Shown here piece by piece: positions 15,629 through 25,884 of a stretch of 64,000 bases of DNA (position 1 is the stretch's first letter; each line of letters opens with the position of its first letter). The DNA lies in NCBI GenBank assembly GCA_015060335.1, contig SUYR01000001.1, positions 1-64,000 on the forward strand. The letters run 5' to 3'. A program made the translations under genes and the position numbers. The notes below the pieces were generated by a model that was not told the origin of the DNA, made no database searches, and saw only the letters and a program-made list of their open reading frames with translations. This DNA is from Bacteroidales bacterium (GTDB taxonomy: Bacteria; Bacteroidota; Bacteroidia; Bacteroidales; UBA932).

Positions 15629-18600
15629 ATGATGCTAACTAAACGTATTGACGGACTGAGACAGCTTCTTGCATGCTGCCTTGTGTTCGTGTGCGCAGCG
15701 CTGACAGGAGTGTCAGCCTTTGCGCAGGACAGAAACGTATCCGGTGTCATCCTGGACGAAACAGACCAGGGAATCCCCGGAGCTTACGTTGTAGTAAAGG
15801 GCGAAACACGTGGAGCGATGACTGACGACCAGGGTCGCTTCAACATAAACGTTTCACCTAAGGATGTCCTTATTGCCTCATTCCTCGGTTATCTTGATGA
15901 GGAAGTCACAGTGGGCGACCAGACAAAACTTACAATCAAGCTTGTACCTGCAGCCAATGAACTCGAAGGAGTGGTGAAGGTTGCTTACGGTACTCAGAGA
16001 AAAGCATCCGTGATCGGATCTATCTCTACAGTGGATATGGGAACCCTCGCTCAGTCTCAGGGTAACCTTTCTACCAGCCTCGCAGGTAAACTCGCCGGTG
16101 TCGTTGCAATCCAGAAGACTGGTGAGCCTGGTGCTTCGGCAGATTTCTGGATCCGTGGTGTCAGTACATTCGGTGCCAACTCAACTCCTCTGATTCTCGT
16201 GGACGGTGTAGAGCGTAGCATGGATATGGTGGATACTGAGGATATCGCATCTCTCTCTATCCTCAAGGATGCTTCTGCAACAGCTCTTTATGGTGTACGT
16301 GGTGCGAACGGTATCGTGCTCATCACAACCAAGCGTGGTGCGGAGTCTAAGCCTCAGCTCTCTATCAAGGTGGAGACAGGTATGACATCTCCTGTGAAGT
16401 TGCCTAAGATGGCCAATACTGAGCAGTATATTGACTTTATCAACAATATGTATGCTAACAGTGGTCAGGAAGGACCATACGATGCTTTTGAGAGGGAGCA
16501 GCACCTTGCAACAGCTATGGGACTTGCAACAGCCGATCCAGACCTCTTCCCTTCAGTTGACTGGGTTAACGAGATCTTCAAGAATCAGGCGTTGACCACA
16601 AAGGCTAATGTGGGAGTATCAGGCGGTACAAAGAACGTGCGCTATTATGTAGGAGGTTCATATTATCTTGAAGATGGTATCCTTAATGTAACTGCATCAG
16701 ACCGTTATGATGCTCAGATGAGCTATCAGAGATTCAACTTCCGAACTAACGTGGACATCAACCTTACAAAGTCAACTGTACTCGGTATGAACGTGTCTAC
16801 TCAGTTCACAGTCAAGAACTCTCCTAAGTCTGGTCTTGATGCCATCCTCAAGCAGACAATGACAATGGCGCCTACTGCGATTCCACTCAAATATTCTGAC
16901 GGAACTCTTGCAATGGCAAAGAAGGGTGTTGCCAACCCTTACAACCTTTTGAACGAGACAGGTTATGCTCAGACCAACACCAATGTGGCTCAGTCTACCG
17001 TTTCCCTTACTCAGGACTTTTCAGACTTCGTGACAGAGGGACTTACTGCACGTGTAGCATTCTCGTTTGATGCAACAAATGCTTCTACGCTTACAAGAAG
17101 CATCAATCCTAAGACTTATTATGCTTCAAACAGAAATCCTGAAACCAATGAACTTGAGAAGACAGTGATTGATGACTACCTTGGTTATGTAGAGCTTTAC
17201 TCAAGCCACAGCGGAACTCGTTATATCAACTTCGAGGGTTCTGTCAACTATGAGCGTCAGTTTGCTTATGCTCACCGCGTGAGTGCTATGGTTCTTTACA
17301 GCATGCGAACCCTTACGCACACACATCCGGGATCTTACATCGCTGCTTTCCCATATAAGTCAATGGGTGTAGCTGCGAGAGCTACTTATTCATACAAAGA
17401 CCGTTATTTCCTTGAGTACAACATGGGTTACAACGGTTCTGAGAACTTCGCTCCAGGACATCGTTTCGGTTTCTTCCCTGCTGTTGCTGTAGGTTACATG
17501 ATCAGCAATGAACCTTGGTGGGAACCGGTTTCCAATGTGATCAGTCTCTTGAAGATCAAGGCATCTTACGGTAAAGTAGGTAATGACCAGATCGGTGGTA
17601 GCCGTCGTTTTGCTTACAATACTACCATCAACGAGAATGCAACAGGAGCGGCATGGGGTAAAACTCCAGCCGTCGGAACCGGTTATACGACAATCGGCGG
17701 TATCACTACTGATGAGGAAGGAAATGCATTCGTTGAATGGGAAGAGGCAACAAAGAGTAATGTGGGTATAGAGCTCGGACTCTTCAATGACCTCACAATC
17801 CAGGCTGACCTCTTCCGCGACTACCGTGACGGTATCTTCCTCATGCGTCAGTCCACTCCTTCTGCAGTAGGTCTTCAGAAAGACCAGTACGTGAACATCG
17901 GAGAGATGCTCAACCGCGGTTTCGATATGTCTGTGGTATATGACCATACGTTCGCTAACGGTTTCTCGCTTTCTGCAAGAGGAAACTTCACATTCAACCG
18001 TAACCGCCTCATCTACAATGACCAGCCGTCACAGGTTGAGGAATATCTGAATGAAGTAGGATTCGCATACGGTCAGAGAAAGGGATTGATTTCCTGTGGA
18101 CTTTTCGAGAACCAGGAGGATATTGATAACTGGCCATATCAGAACTTTGGAGAAGTGCAGCCGGGAGATATCAAGTACAAGGATATAAACGGAGACGGTA
18201 TCGTGGATCAGTATGACAAGGTTGCAATCGGATATACAACAATTCCGGAAATCAACTATGGTTTTGGTCTCAGCCTTGGTTACAAGGGCTTTGATGCATC
18301 CGTATTCTTCAGTGGAGCTGCTCATGTAACCCGTCAGATCGGTGGATCTAACCTCTATGGTGGATCAGACAATCCATTGTACACAAGCCAGGTGTTCGAG
18401 GATGTTGCTCTTAAGCATTGGTCAAAGCAGAATCCAAATGCAAATGCTCCATATCCAAGACTGGGTACAACTCTTTCTACCAACAACAACCAGACTTCAG
18501 ACTACTGGACACGTGATATGAGTTTCCTTCGTCTGAAGAATGCTGAGATCGGATATACATTCCCTAAGAAATGGACAAAGAAAGCCGGAATCCAGGCACT

Positions 18601-18736
18601 TCGTCTTTATGTTGCAGGAACCAATCTCCTTACTTTCTCTAAGTTCAAGCTTTGGGATCCGGAACTCGATACAGCATATGGTACAAGATACCCTATAACA
18701 AGAAATATTTCTCTCGGATTGAACATCAACTTCTAA
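15629..18736 (+). CDS. SusC/RagA-family TonB-linked outer-membrane transporter
   Basis: The 1035-aa product has a signal peptide ending near SAFAQ, a carboxypeptidase-regulatory-like domain (VSGVILDETDQGIPGAYVVV), a TonB plug (VKVAYGTQRKASVIGSISTV; SIRG-type IRGVSTFGANSTPLILVDGV; LKDASATALYGVRGANGIVL) and a long beta barrel ending in SLGLNINF with the usual terminal Phe. It imports oligosaccharides across the outer membrane with the SusD partner encoded 13 bp downstream. There is no STN domain, so no anti-sigma signalling is expected. It follows the catabolic genes in the same direction with no terminator between, so uptake and catabolism are probably coexpressed. Confidence 0.95.
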   Translation: MMLTKRIDGLRQLLACCLVFVCAALTGVSAFAQDRNVSGVILDETDQGIPGAYVVVKGETRGAMTDDQGRFNINVSPKDVLIASFLGYLDEEVTVGDQTKLTIKLVPAANELEGVVKVAYGTQRKASVIGSISTVDMGTLAQSQGNLSTSLAGKLAGVVAIQKTGEPGASADFWIRGVSTFGANSTPLILVDGVERSMDMVDTEDIASLSILKDASATALYGVRGANGIVLITTKRGAESKPQLSIKVETGMTSPVKLPKMANTEQYIDFINNMYANSGQEGPYDAFEREQHLATAMGLATADPDLFPSVDWVNEIFKNQALTTKANVGVSGGTKNVRYYVGGSYYLEDGILNVTASDRYDAQMSYQRFNFRTNVDINLTKSTVLGMNVSTQFTVKNSPKSGLDAILKQTMTMAPTAIPLKYSDGTLAMAKKGVANPYNLLNETGYAQTNTNVAQSTVSLTQDFSDFVTEGLTARVAFSFDATNASTLTRSINPKTYYASNRNPETNELEKTVIDDYLGYVELYSSHSGTRYINFEGSVNYERQFAYAHRVSAMVLYSMRTLTHTHPGSYIAAFPYKSMGVAARATYSYKDRYFLEYNMGYNGSENFAPGHRFGFFPAVAVGYMISNEPWWEPVSNVISLLKIKASYGKVGNDQIGGSRRFAYNTTINENATGAAWGKTPAVGTGYTTIGGITTDEEGNAFVEWEEATKSNVGIELGLFNDLTIQADLFRDYRDGIFLMRQSTPSAVGLQKDQYVNIGEMLNRGFDMSVVYDHTFANGFSLSARGNFTFNRNRLIYNDQPSQVEEYLNEVGFAYGQRKGLISCGLFENQEDIDNWPYQNFGEVQPGDIKYKDINGDGIVDQYDKVAIGYTTIPEINYGFGLSLGYKGFDASVFFSGAAHVTRQIGGSNLYGGSDNPLYTSQVFEDVALKHWSKQNPNANAPYPRLGTTLSTNNNQTSDYWTRDMSFLRLKNAEIGYTFPKKWTKKAGIQALRLYVAGTNLLTFSKFKLWDPELDTAYGTRYPITRNISLGLNINF

Positions 18737-18749
18737 CAGACACAGATAA

Positions 18750-20732
18750 ATGAAAAAAATAATATATACATTATCAGCATTTGTTGTGCTTGCTCTTGGT
18801 GCGGTATCTTGTGACTCTTACTTTGATGTAGAACTTCAGGACCAGTCAACTCTGGAAGAGATGTTCAGTAAGAGCGCATCTGTCCGCAAGCTCGCAGCAC
18901 ATATGTATGCGTATCTTCCAAAGGAGGAGAATCCTATGGACGGTACATCGGAAGGAGGTTTCTCTGGACGTACAGATGCACGTCAGATAAATGCCTCTTC
19001 ATATGTAAACAACTGTTTCGACCTTCGTGTCGGAAACTACTCTCCTGCATCCATTACAGGATATAACCTTTGGGAGAATTATTATAAGGCAATCGCTCAT
19101 TGTACTCTCATCATAGAGAACATTCACCTTGATGTTGAAGACAATGATATGGTCCGTTCCTATGTTGAGGCAGAAGCCCGTTTCATGCGTGCTTACTACT
19201 ATTTCCTCCTGTTCAGAACTTATGGTCCTGTCATCATTTGGGGTGACAAGCCTGCACCGTCTGACGTAAAGGGTGAGACACTTGACAGGAACACTCTTGA
19301 GGACAATATCAATTTCATAGTATCAGAGCTTGATAAGGCAATTGCAGTTCTTCCTGTGAAGCTCAGCGAAGTACTTGCTGAAGACAGTAACATGGGCCGC
19401 CCAACCAAGGGTGCTGCATTGGCTCTCAAATCAAGAGTCCTTCTGTATGCCGCTTCTCCACTCTTCAACGGAAACAAGCTTTATGCAGGAATGACAAACT
19501 ATTATGGCGAAGAGATCTTCCCTCAGAACTATGACGAACAGAAGTGGAGAGATGCAAAGGATGCTGCATGGGAAGTCATAAAGCTTCAGGAATATGAGCT
19601 TGTCAAGGCTACCAATCCTACTGGCGATAAGTTCAAGGACGGTTTCAGTGCATATCAGAATATTTTCTTCGAGCAGTGGAACAAGGAGACAATCTGGGGC
19701 TGGTGGATGAACTTTACAACTGACTGGCTTGGAAGAACAGGTACTTTCGTGGCAGCTTGCGCTCCACGCGGAATGTCTCTTGAGGGATGGCAGGCCGTTA
19801 CTCCTTCATTCAAGCTTGTGGATGCTTATGCGATGTTTGAGACAGGCCGTTATCCGGTAACAGGATATGACAGAGTATCAGGAATGGATGACTACTCAGC
19901 ACCGGTGATCGATCCGGACTCAAAATATGTGGCTGATGGATTCAGCATGTCAACACAGTATGAGGCAGAGTGGGCTGGTGAGTTTGAGGTACATAACTCT
20001 ACACTCGGACGTGAGCCACGTTACTATGCTTGTCTTGTTCCTAACGGATACTATTGGCCTTGTGATCCTGTCAAGAAGGTCGGTCTTGAGAATCCTAAGA
20101 ACAATGGTAAGAAAGAGTGGCGTGTACAGGATATGAAGTGTGACTTCTGGAGAGGCTCAGGTTCACATTGTGAGAGACATGACGGTACTTGGAACAACTT
20201 CTTCGGTTTTTCATGGCGTCGTCTCTATCCGAAGGATAAGCCACTGGATGTCAGTGCAGACTACACATCGCTTCATTACGTTTTCCCTGCATTCCGTCTT
20301 GCAGAGATCTATTTCAACTATGCTGAGTGCTGTATCGAGTTGGGTGAATATTCTGAGGCTATCAAGTATATCAACATGATTCGTGTACGTTCTGGTCTCA
20401 ACGAACTTGATAAGGCATATCCTGGCATCGAGTCAGATCCGGAACTTCTCAAGTGGTGTTTCCGTCATGAGAAGATGATCGAGTTTGCTATCGAGGGACC
20501 TATGCACTTCTACGACAACACCCGTTGGATGACAGCAGAGCAGAACTTCCCGGCTCTCAACTGGACTCTGAATCTCAACGATGCCGTTGACTACCATGAT
20601 TCATGGGTACGTTCAAGCGAAGACTTCCCTCTTGAGAAGTATGCGAAGTTCACAAAGAGAGATTATCTCTTCCCATTTGACTCAGATCAGCTTGCTGAAA
20701 TGACAAACCTTACACAGAACTACGGATTCTAA
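18750..20732 (+). CDS. SusD/RagB-family surface glycan-binding lipoprotein
   Basis: The 660-aa product has lipobox Cys21 (LGAVSC) and a SusD-type N terminus (DSYFDVELQDQSTLEEMFS). The TPR-like helices (EARFMRAYYYFLLFRTYGPV, GAALALKSRVLLYAASPLF) and the C-terminal half (FRLAEIYFNYAECCIELGEY, INMIRVRSG, HEKMIEFAIEG) are typical. It forms the lid of the SusC pore and binds the glycan. The spacing of 13 bp from SusC and 5 bp to the next lipoprotein supports one operon. Length is slightly above the usual 500-600, with an insert around residues 330-470. Confidence 0.95.
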   Translation: MKKIIYTLSAFVVLALGAVSCDSYFDVELQDQSTLEEMFSKSASVRKLAAHMYAYLPKEENPMDGTSEGGFSGRTDARQINASSYVNNCFDLRVGNYSPASITGYNLWENYYKAIAHCTLIIENIHLDVEDNDMVRSYVEAEARFMRAYYYFLLFRTYGPVIIWGDKPAPSDVKGETLDRNTLEDNINFIVSELDKAIAVLPVKLSEVLAEDSNMGRPTKGAALALKSRVLLYAASPLFNGNKLYAGMTNYYGEEIFPQNYDEQKWRDAKDAAWEVIKLQEYELVKATNPTGDKFKDGFSAYQNIFFEQWNKETIWGWWMNFTTDWLGRTGTFVAACAPRGMSLEGWQAVTPSFKLVDAYAMFETGRYPVTGYDRVSGMDDYSAPVIDPDSKYVADGFSMSTQYEAEWAGEFEVHNSTLGREPRYYACLVPNGYYWPCDPVKKVGLENPKNNGKKEWRVQDMKCDFWRGSGSHCERHDGTWNNFFGFSWRRLYPKDKPLDVSADYTSLHYVFPAFRLAEIYFNYAECCIELGEYSEAIKYINMIRVRSGLNELDKAYPGIESDPELLKWCFRHEKMIEFAIEGPMHFYDNTRWMTAEQNFPALNWTLNLNDAVDYHDSWVRSSEDFPLEKYAKFTKRDYLFPFDSDQLAEMTNLTQNYGF

Positions 20733-20737
20733 TCAGA

Positions 20738-22801
20738 ATGAATATGAAGAAGATTTTTAGAAATATCTTGCTCTCTGCACTGACGATTACAGCCGTAGCG
20801 TCGTGTGCAGATGACAGAAACAACTTTCTGCCGGATGACTCGTTCGGTTTCAACATTCAGGCAGGAAATAATGTCGTGACACTTCCTATTTATGGGGGAA
20901 GCTACGATATCAGCGTAATCAAGAGCGGAAAGGGTTTGAATGAAGGTACAGTAACTGTCACCACCTCAAATGCCGACCTTCTTGCATTCAATAAAGCCAA
21001 TAATGTCGAATACATTCCGCTTCCAAAGGATCAGGAACTTTATTCGTTCGATGTTGAGAGTATTTCTTTCGGCGAAAACGATGTGACCAAGTCTTTCAAA
21101 GTGTCTTGGGATGTTGCTAAGGTAGCAGAATATATGGCTCAGGAGGCAGCTAATCAGTATGCCATTCCTGTTGCGCTCCGATCAGATGACCTCGTAGTCA
21201 ATGACGGCAGAGAGGTGTTCATCATCAATCTTGTTACTTCTACAGTTAATGCAGAGCAGACACTTATAAGCCGTACTTATGAGTGGGAGTCTGAGCCGGC
21301 AAGCGAGGCGGCAAACATCACAGTAAGAATTGACAAGTCTATACCGACTCACGATCTTACTGTAAACTTTGCAGTTGATGAGAAGCTTGTTGCTGCCTAT
21401 AATGAAGCTAACGGTACAAATTATGAGCTTGCTCCAGAGGGCCTCGTGACTCTTGGCGCAAACCCTGTGATCAAGGCTGGCGAAGGATATTCTCTTCTCC
21501 CTGTGACTATCAACACAGATGTACTTGCTGAGGAAGTTGAGGTCGAGGTTGACGGAGCTACAGTAACGAAGAGACTTGTCAAGAGAAATTGGGACGGATA
21601 CGTTGTTCCTATCGTTCTTACCGGACTTACTATTGACGGTGTAGCAATAAACAACGCCCTTACTTATGTTGTGATCAAGGGAGTTGCTCCTGTTCCTCCT
21701 GCATTGTTCAGCCGTCTCTGGGGTTATTATTCAGATGGAGCCGCCAAGATTCCATGGTTCCTTAACAACGGAATGAACATCGAAGGTCTTGTAGGTACAA
21801 CTTTCGTAGGTAACGACAGAAGTTTCACTATTGACGATACAAATCTGTATCTCACTCAGTCTTCAGATGTTCCTGCAGTACACAAGTTTGACCTTTTCAC
21901 CGGAGAGTATAAGGGAAGCCTTGATGTTACCGGTATGGCTGGCTGTGGTTCTACTCACCCTACATCTTGTCCGAGAATGATTCCTAATACCAATCCTGAT
22001 ATCAACGGTGGTAAGGATGTCCTCGTTGTAGCTGGTCTTGCAGCTGTGGCAAATGGTTCTGACCTTACTATGTTCGCTTATCTGGATGGTGTTGATGCAG
22101 CTCCGACTAAGATCTATGACCTTGGTGCTGCAAGACGTTTCGGAGACAAGATGAGCTTCTCAGGCGTATGGGGTAACGGATATTTCTGGCTCAGATCTAA
22201 CCAGAGCGGTGATGCTCTTGTTGCAAACATCGGATTCGGAGTACATGAAAAGAATGTTGCTGGTGTAAATCACTGGATTGACCCATACAGAATCAATGTA
22301 GTTGATTATGAGGTGATGTCCGAGGTTTACTGGACTCCACAGACAGACAATACAATTCCAAGCTACTGTCTCATCGGTACTAACTCAGATAAGGGACTTC
22401 ATCTTATGAGCGGCATTGCAGGTGCAGGAACAGGTTCTGAGCTTGCAAGTTACCCTAACCTTGCATGTACATTCGGATGGAACTTCTTTGAGTACAACGG
22501 AAGAAAGTTCATGGCTTTTGTGAACATCCTTGACAAGTTCCACCCTTCTGTTCAGGTGATTGAAGGTGACTATACGACTCTCGAAGGCCTCAAGGCTGCT
22601 CTGGACGCATACAGCCCGGAGACAGTATTCTTCAGCGCACCTATCCAGGATCCTATGGATGCTACCGTAGATGGCCATGCTGATGTTGTCATCGGTGACT
22701 GCTGTGTACGTAAGATAGGTAACGACATCTATATGGCTGCCGGAACAAATGTTGCTGGTATCTCCGTGTTCAAGTTTAATCCAGGCTTCCTTGTAGAGTA
22801 A
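20738..22801 (+). CDS. DUF1735-containing surface glycan-binding lipoprotein (SusE/F position)
   Basis: The 687-aa product has a lipoprotein signal (ITAVASC). Two tandem BT_3987/DUF1735-like beta domains follow at about 30-150 and 165-330; the second carries LVAAYNEANGTNYELAP, a hallmark of the family. The C-terminal half (about 330-687) begins LFSRLWGYYSDGAAKIPWFL and has repeated blades such as DVLVVAGLAAVANGSDLTMFAYL, suggesting a beta-propeller-like binding domain. It takes the SusE/SusF position just after SusD and probably holds the polysaccharide at the surface. No catalytic signature is seen. Confidence 0.75.
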   Translation: MNMKKIFRNILLSALTITAVASCADDRNNFLPDDSFGFNIQAGNNVVTLPIYGGSYDISVIKSGKGLNEGTVTVTTSNADLLAFNKANNVEYIPLPKDQELYSFDVESISFGENDVTKSFKVSWDVAKVAEYMAQEAANQYAIPVALRSDDLVVNDGREVFIINLVTSTVNAEQTLISRTYEWESEPASEAANITVRIDKSIPTHDLTVNFAVDEKLVAAYNEANGTNYELAPEGLVTLGANPVIKAGEGYSLLPVTINTDVLAEEVEVEVDGATVTKRLVKRNWDGYVVPIVLTGLTIDGVAINNALTYVVIKGVAPVPPALFSRLWGYYSDGAAKIPWFLNNGMNIEGLVGTTFVGNDRSFTIDDTNLYLTQSSDVPAVHKFDLFTGEYKGSLDVTGMAGCGSTHPTSCPRMIPNTNPDINGGKDVLVVAGLAAVANGSDLTMFAYLDGVDAAPTKIYDLGAARRFGDKMSFSGVWGNGYFWLRSNQSGDALVANIGFGVHEKNVAGVNHWIDPYRINVVDYEVMSEVYWTPQTDNTIPSYCLIGTNSDKGLHLMSGIAGAGTGSELASYPNLACTFGWNFFEYNGRKFMAFVNILDKFHPSVQVIEGDYTTLEGLKAALDAYSPETVFFSAPIQDPMDATVDGHADVVIGDCCVRKIGNDIYMAAGTNVAGISVFKFNPGFLVE

Positions 22802-22805
22802 TTGG

Positions 22806-24350
22806 ATGAACAGAACATTCGGAATATTTATGGCTCTTACCCTTCTTCTCGCCTCATGCGTGAAGGAGGGCGAGCCTTCTTATATGCCACAGCCGGCAAT
22901 CAGGCTGATAGTCCACTCCGTAGGCTTTACAGAAGCTGATGTCGAGATCCAGGGAGTCAATACCGAGAAGGTAAGGTATCTGTGTCTTGAGAAGGAGGAC
23001 TCACGTGAGCTGACGGCTGAGGAAATTATCGGATCCGGTCTTGAAGTGCCGTCAAAGCGCTTCAAGATCAAAGATCTGATTGAAGACAAGGAATATCATC
23101 TTTTTGCTGCCGGAGCAGGCGAGGGAGGAATTTATACCAGCGTGTTGAGAGACACTCTCATTACTCCCAACGACCCGTCGAATGACGTAATCGAAGAGCC
23201 AAAGGACAAGGAAAAGGATGAGAACGGTCTCTACTGGTGGGAAAGGGGCAGAAACAGCATCCCCACCTTTGCGGACATGGCACTCTGCTATGGCGGTCAC
23301 AGTGTCCGCAATCCCCAGACCTGGACTAAGGACCGTTTTGAAAAGACCGCCGTCTATACGGACAGAAAGGGCGTGAAGCATTGGTTTTTTGAGTCTATGC
23401 TTATGCTGGAGATCTGGGATGACAATTACGCTGTCACATATTCGGTGGCAAACGACGGTAAGAAATCGTCGAGAAAGACCCATTGGGAGGCGCTTCTGGA
23501 CTATTGGTTCGGGTCGTCCGCCACAGGACTTCAGGCGCTTGACGACTGTATTGCGGAAAATGCGGTAAAGATAGGCACTCCGCCAGCACCGCGATATATT
23601 GTCATGACTCTGCCTGATCCTGTATATTTTGAAAATTATGCTGACGGTGCTGCTGGAAAGAACCTCAATACGGTTTACTGGGGCAGCATTGACGGGGTGC
23701 AGATGGATTTCAGCAGGATGGACCACAGGCTCAAGGCCTATAAGTGGTACATAGACCAGATCCGCGAGAGATTTGCGCAGGAGGATTATAAATATATTCA
23801 ATTGCTTGGATTCTATATACTTTCAGAGACTCTTTCGATGAAGGGCACATGGAGATATGATTACAAGCAGCATGAAGAGCTGATACCTCTGGTGGCGGAT
23901 TATTGCCACTTATGCAATGAAGGACTGTATTGGATACCATACAGTGTCAGCTCAACCGATGAGGGGCATAACAAGGCCCTGAAGAACTGGAAGAAATTCG
24001 GATTTGACCTTGCTGTCCTGCAGCCGAACTATTATTGGGACGACAAGAACTGGTCTGTCACATGCGACTATATCAATACCTACGACATGGGTATGGAGTT
24101 CGAGTTTGAAGGATCGCATGGAGGCGGCACATCAATACTTGGAGATTCAGACGCTGCCATGTACAGGAAGGAGCGTTTCGGAGAATATATGACAAATGCC
24201 AAGAATTATGGCATTTACGGAAAGAAGCCTATAGTGCTCTATACGGGTACGAATGCGTTGTATGAGCTTGCAACATCAAAAAGGACTTCTGACATGAACC
24301 TTTATCATGAATTCGGAAAGTTCATAACGGAAAGTCCGTTGAAACGATAG
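22806..24350 (+). CDS. DUF4855 family lipoprotein with N-terminal Fn3-like domain, copy 3
   Basis: The 514-aa product has a lipobox at LLASC and a short beta domain (IRLIVHSVGFTEADVEIQGV to EYHLFAAGAGEGG) matching that of copy 2. The DUF4855 domain begins near IPTFADMALCYGGHSVRNPQ and holds VYWGSIDGVQMDF, GFYILSETL, YWIPYSVSS, AVLQPNYYWDD and GMEFEFEGSHGGG. The shared glutamates are intact. It is more like copy 4 (both have CYGGHxxRNP) than copies 1-2 (LAGGYSPKKP), so two subgroups exist on the two strands. It lies 4 bp after the DUF1735 gene and is followed by a block of palindromic repeats. Confidence 0.8.
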   Translation: MNRTFGIFMALTLLLASCVKEGEPSYMPQPAIRLIVHSVGFTEADVEIQGVNTEKVRYLCLEKEDSRELTAEEIIGSGLEVPSKRFKIKDLIEDKEYHLFAAGAGEGGIYTSVLRDTLITPNDPSNDVIEEPKDKEKDENGLYWWERGRNSIPTFADMALCYGGHSVRNPQTWTKDRFEKTAVYTDRKGVKHWFFESMLMLEIWDDNYAVTYSVANDGKKSSRKTHWEALLDYWFGSSATGLQALDDCIAENAVKIGTPPAPRYIVMTLPDPVYFENYADGAAGKNLNTVYWGSIDGVQMDFSRMDHRLKAYKWYIDQIRERFAQEDYKYIQLLGFYILSETLSMKGTWRYDYKQHEELIPLVADYCHLCNEGLYWIPYSVSSTDEGHNKALKNWKKFGFDLAVLQPNYYWDDKNWSVTCDYINTYDMGMEFEFEGSHGGGTSILGDSDAAMYRKERFGEYMTNAKNYGIYGKKPIVLYTGTNALYELATSKRTSDMNLYHEFGKFITESPLKR

Positions 24351-24362
24351 ATGATAGTGAAG

Positions 24363-24662
24363 TCGTCATCCCGACTGGAGTGAGTGAGTCGTCATCCCCG
24401 ACTTGATCGGGGATCTCAGAAGGGTCGAATCAAAAGATTGCCGGTCAAGCCGGCAATGACGAAAAACGAAGCACAAGCCGGCAATGACGAAAACCGGCAA
24501 TGACGAAAAACGAGGCACAAACCGGCAATGACAGCGTGAGTGTACCTTCTTTGAAGCCTTACAATGTCATCCCCGACCTGATCGGGGATCTCAGAAGGAC
24601 TGAATCAGGAGATTGCCGGTCAAGCCGGCAATGACGAAAAGCGAAGCGACGTGAGAATCTCA
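24363..24662. repeat. Block of palindromic dispersed-repeat modules (block A)
   Basis: This fills the 342-bp gap between two DUF4855 genes. Modules include GTCATCCCCGACTTGATCGG-type hairpins at 24391-24424 and 24566-24598, GATTGCCGGTCAAGCCGGCA-type hairpins at 24436-24461 and 24611-24636, several partial CCGGCAATGACGAAAA copies between 24478 and 24535, and a GCGAAGCGACGTGAGAATCT end at 24641-24660. No gene is visible. Such hairpins could stabilise the upstream mRNA, weaken readthrough, or serve as recombination sites. Confidence 0.85.
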
Positions 24663-24692
24663 AAACACGAAATGAACATATAAAAAATAAAT

Positions 24693-25880
24693 ATGAAAAG
24701 AATCACTTTTATCCTCGCAGCAATCCTTCTGCTGAGCAGCTGCGGAGCCAAGACAAACCTTTACAGTTGGGAGCAGGACGAGGTCCGTCCTATCGCTGAT
24801 GCTGCCATCTGCTACGGCGGCCATGCTGCCCGTAATCCTTATCTCTGGGATAAGGCGCGTTTTGAAAAGACTGTTGCCTACACCGACGAGAACGGCCAGG
24901 AACATTGGCTTTTCGACAATATGATCATGATGGAGCTCTGGGACGATGACTACGCCGTTACATTCTCCATCGCCAATGACGGCCGCTACTCTTCGCGTAA
25001 GGAACATTGGCAGAGACAGCTGGACTACTGGTTCGATGCAGAGCATGGATTTGCCGCCCTCGACCAGTGCGTGGCAGAAGTCGCTTCAAGAATCGGTGCA
25101 CCATCCAGCAAGAGGGGCATCATCTTCTCTCTTCCTGACCCTGTGTATTTTGAGCATTATACCAATGCCATGAAGGGGGAGAACATGAACACCGTATATT
25201 GGGGAGAACTTGACGGGGTAGCTCTCGATTTCGCAAAGGCAGAAGACCGCATCAAGGCATATCTCTGGCTTGTGGATTCAGTACGTGCGAAGTTTGCTGA
25301 AGCAGACTACGAGAATGTAGAGCTGATCGGTTTCTATGTGCTTTCCGAGGAACTCTCAGTACCGGGAAGCTTCCGTTACGAATATAAGGAGCATGACATC
25401 ACCATCAAGGCTGTGGCAGACTATTGCCATTCTGTGAATGAAGGATTCTACTGGGTGCCTTATGCAATGGCTCCGGGAGTGGAAAGAGGAAAGGATTTCG
25501 GTTTCGACCTCGTGGTGATGCAGCCTAACTATTACTGGACAGATGCTAAGTGGACATGGGACCAGATAGAGAACACTATCAGGGAGAACGGTCTGGGAAT
25601 GGAGCTGGAGTTTGAAGGTACTCATGGTGAGCCTCTCACTTCGTCAATCCTTTCAAATCTCAAGAACGGCGAGGCAAATCCTTATGCTGAGCGCAACAAA
25701 GCCCGTTTCCAGGAGTATCTTGACAATGCCAGGTCGCGCGGACTTTATGGCGAAGTTCCTTTTGTCCTCTATGCCGGAACGAACGGACTTTACGAACTTG
25801 CTGTATCTCAGGATGAAAAAGATATGGAGATGTACCATAAACTTTGTAAATTTGTCATCGAGAACCCTTTGAAGAAGTAA
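24693..25880 (+). CDS. DUF4855 family lipoprotein, copy 4
   Basis: The 395-aa product has a lipobox at LLLSSC and a single DUF4855 domain starting AAICYGGHAARNPYLWDKAR. Shared motifs are VYWGELDGVALDF, GFYVLSEEL, YWVPYAMAPG, VVMQPNYYWTDA and GMELEFEGTHGE. It resembles copy 3 without the N-terminal beta domain. Both flanks are palindromic repeat blocks, so it may be a duplicated cassette moved or copied through repeat recombination. Function is unknown; a surface or periplasmic glycosidase is inferred from context. Confidence 0.8.
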   Translation: MKRITFILAAILLLSSCGAKTNLYSWEQDEVRPIADAAICYGGHAARNPYLWDKARFEKTVAYTDENGQEHWLFDNMIMMELWDDDYAVTFSIANDGRYSSRKEHWQRQLDYWFDAEHGFAALDQCVAEVASRIGAPSSKRGIIFSLPDPVYFEHYTNAMKGENMNTVYWGELDGVALDFAKAEDRIKAYLWLVDSVRAKFAEADYENVELIGFYVLSEELSVPGSFRYEYKEHDITIKAVADYCHSVNEGFYWVPYAMAPGVERGKDFGFDLVVMQPNYYWTDAKWTWDQIENTIRENGLGMELEFEGTHGEPLTSSILSNLKNGEANPYAERNKARFQEYLDNARSRGLYGEVPFVLYAGTNGLYELAVSQDEKDMEMYHKLCKFVIENPLKK

Positions 25881-25884
25881 AAAG

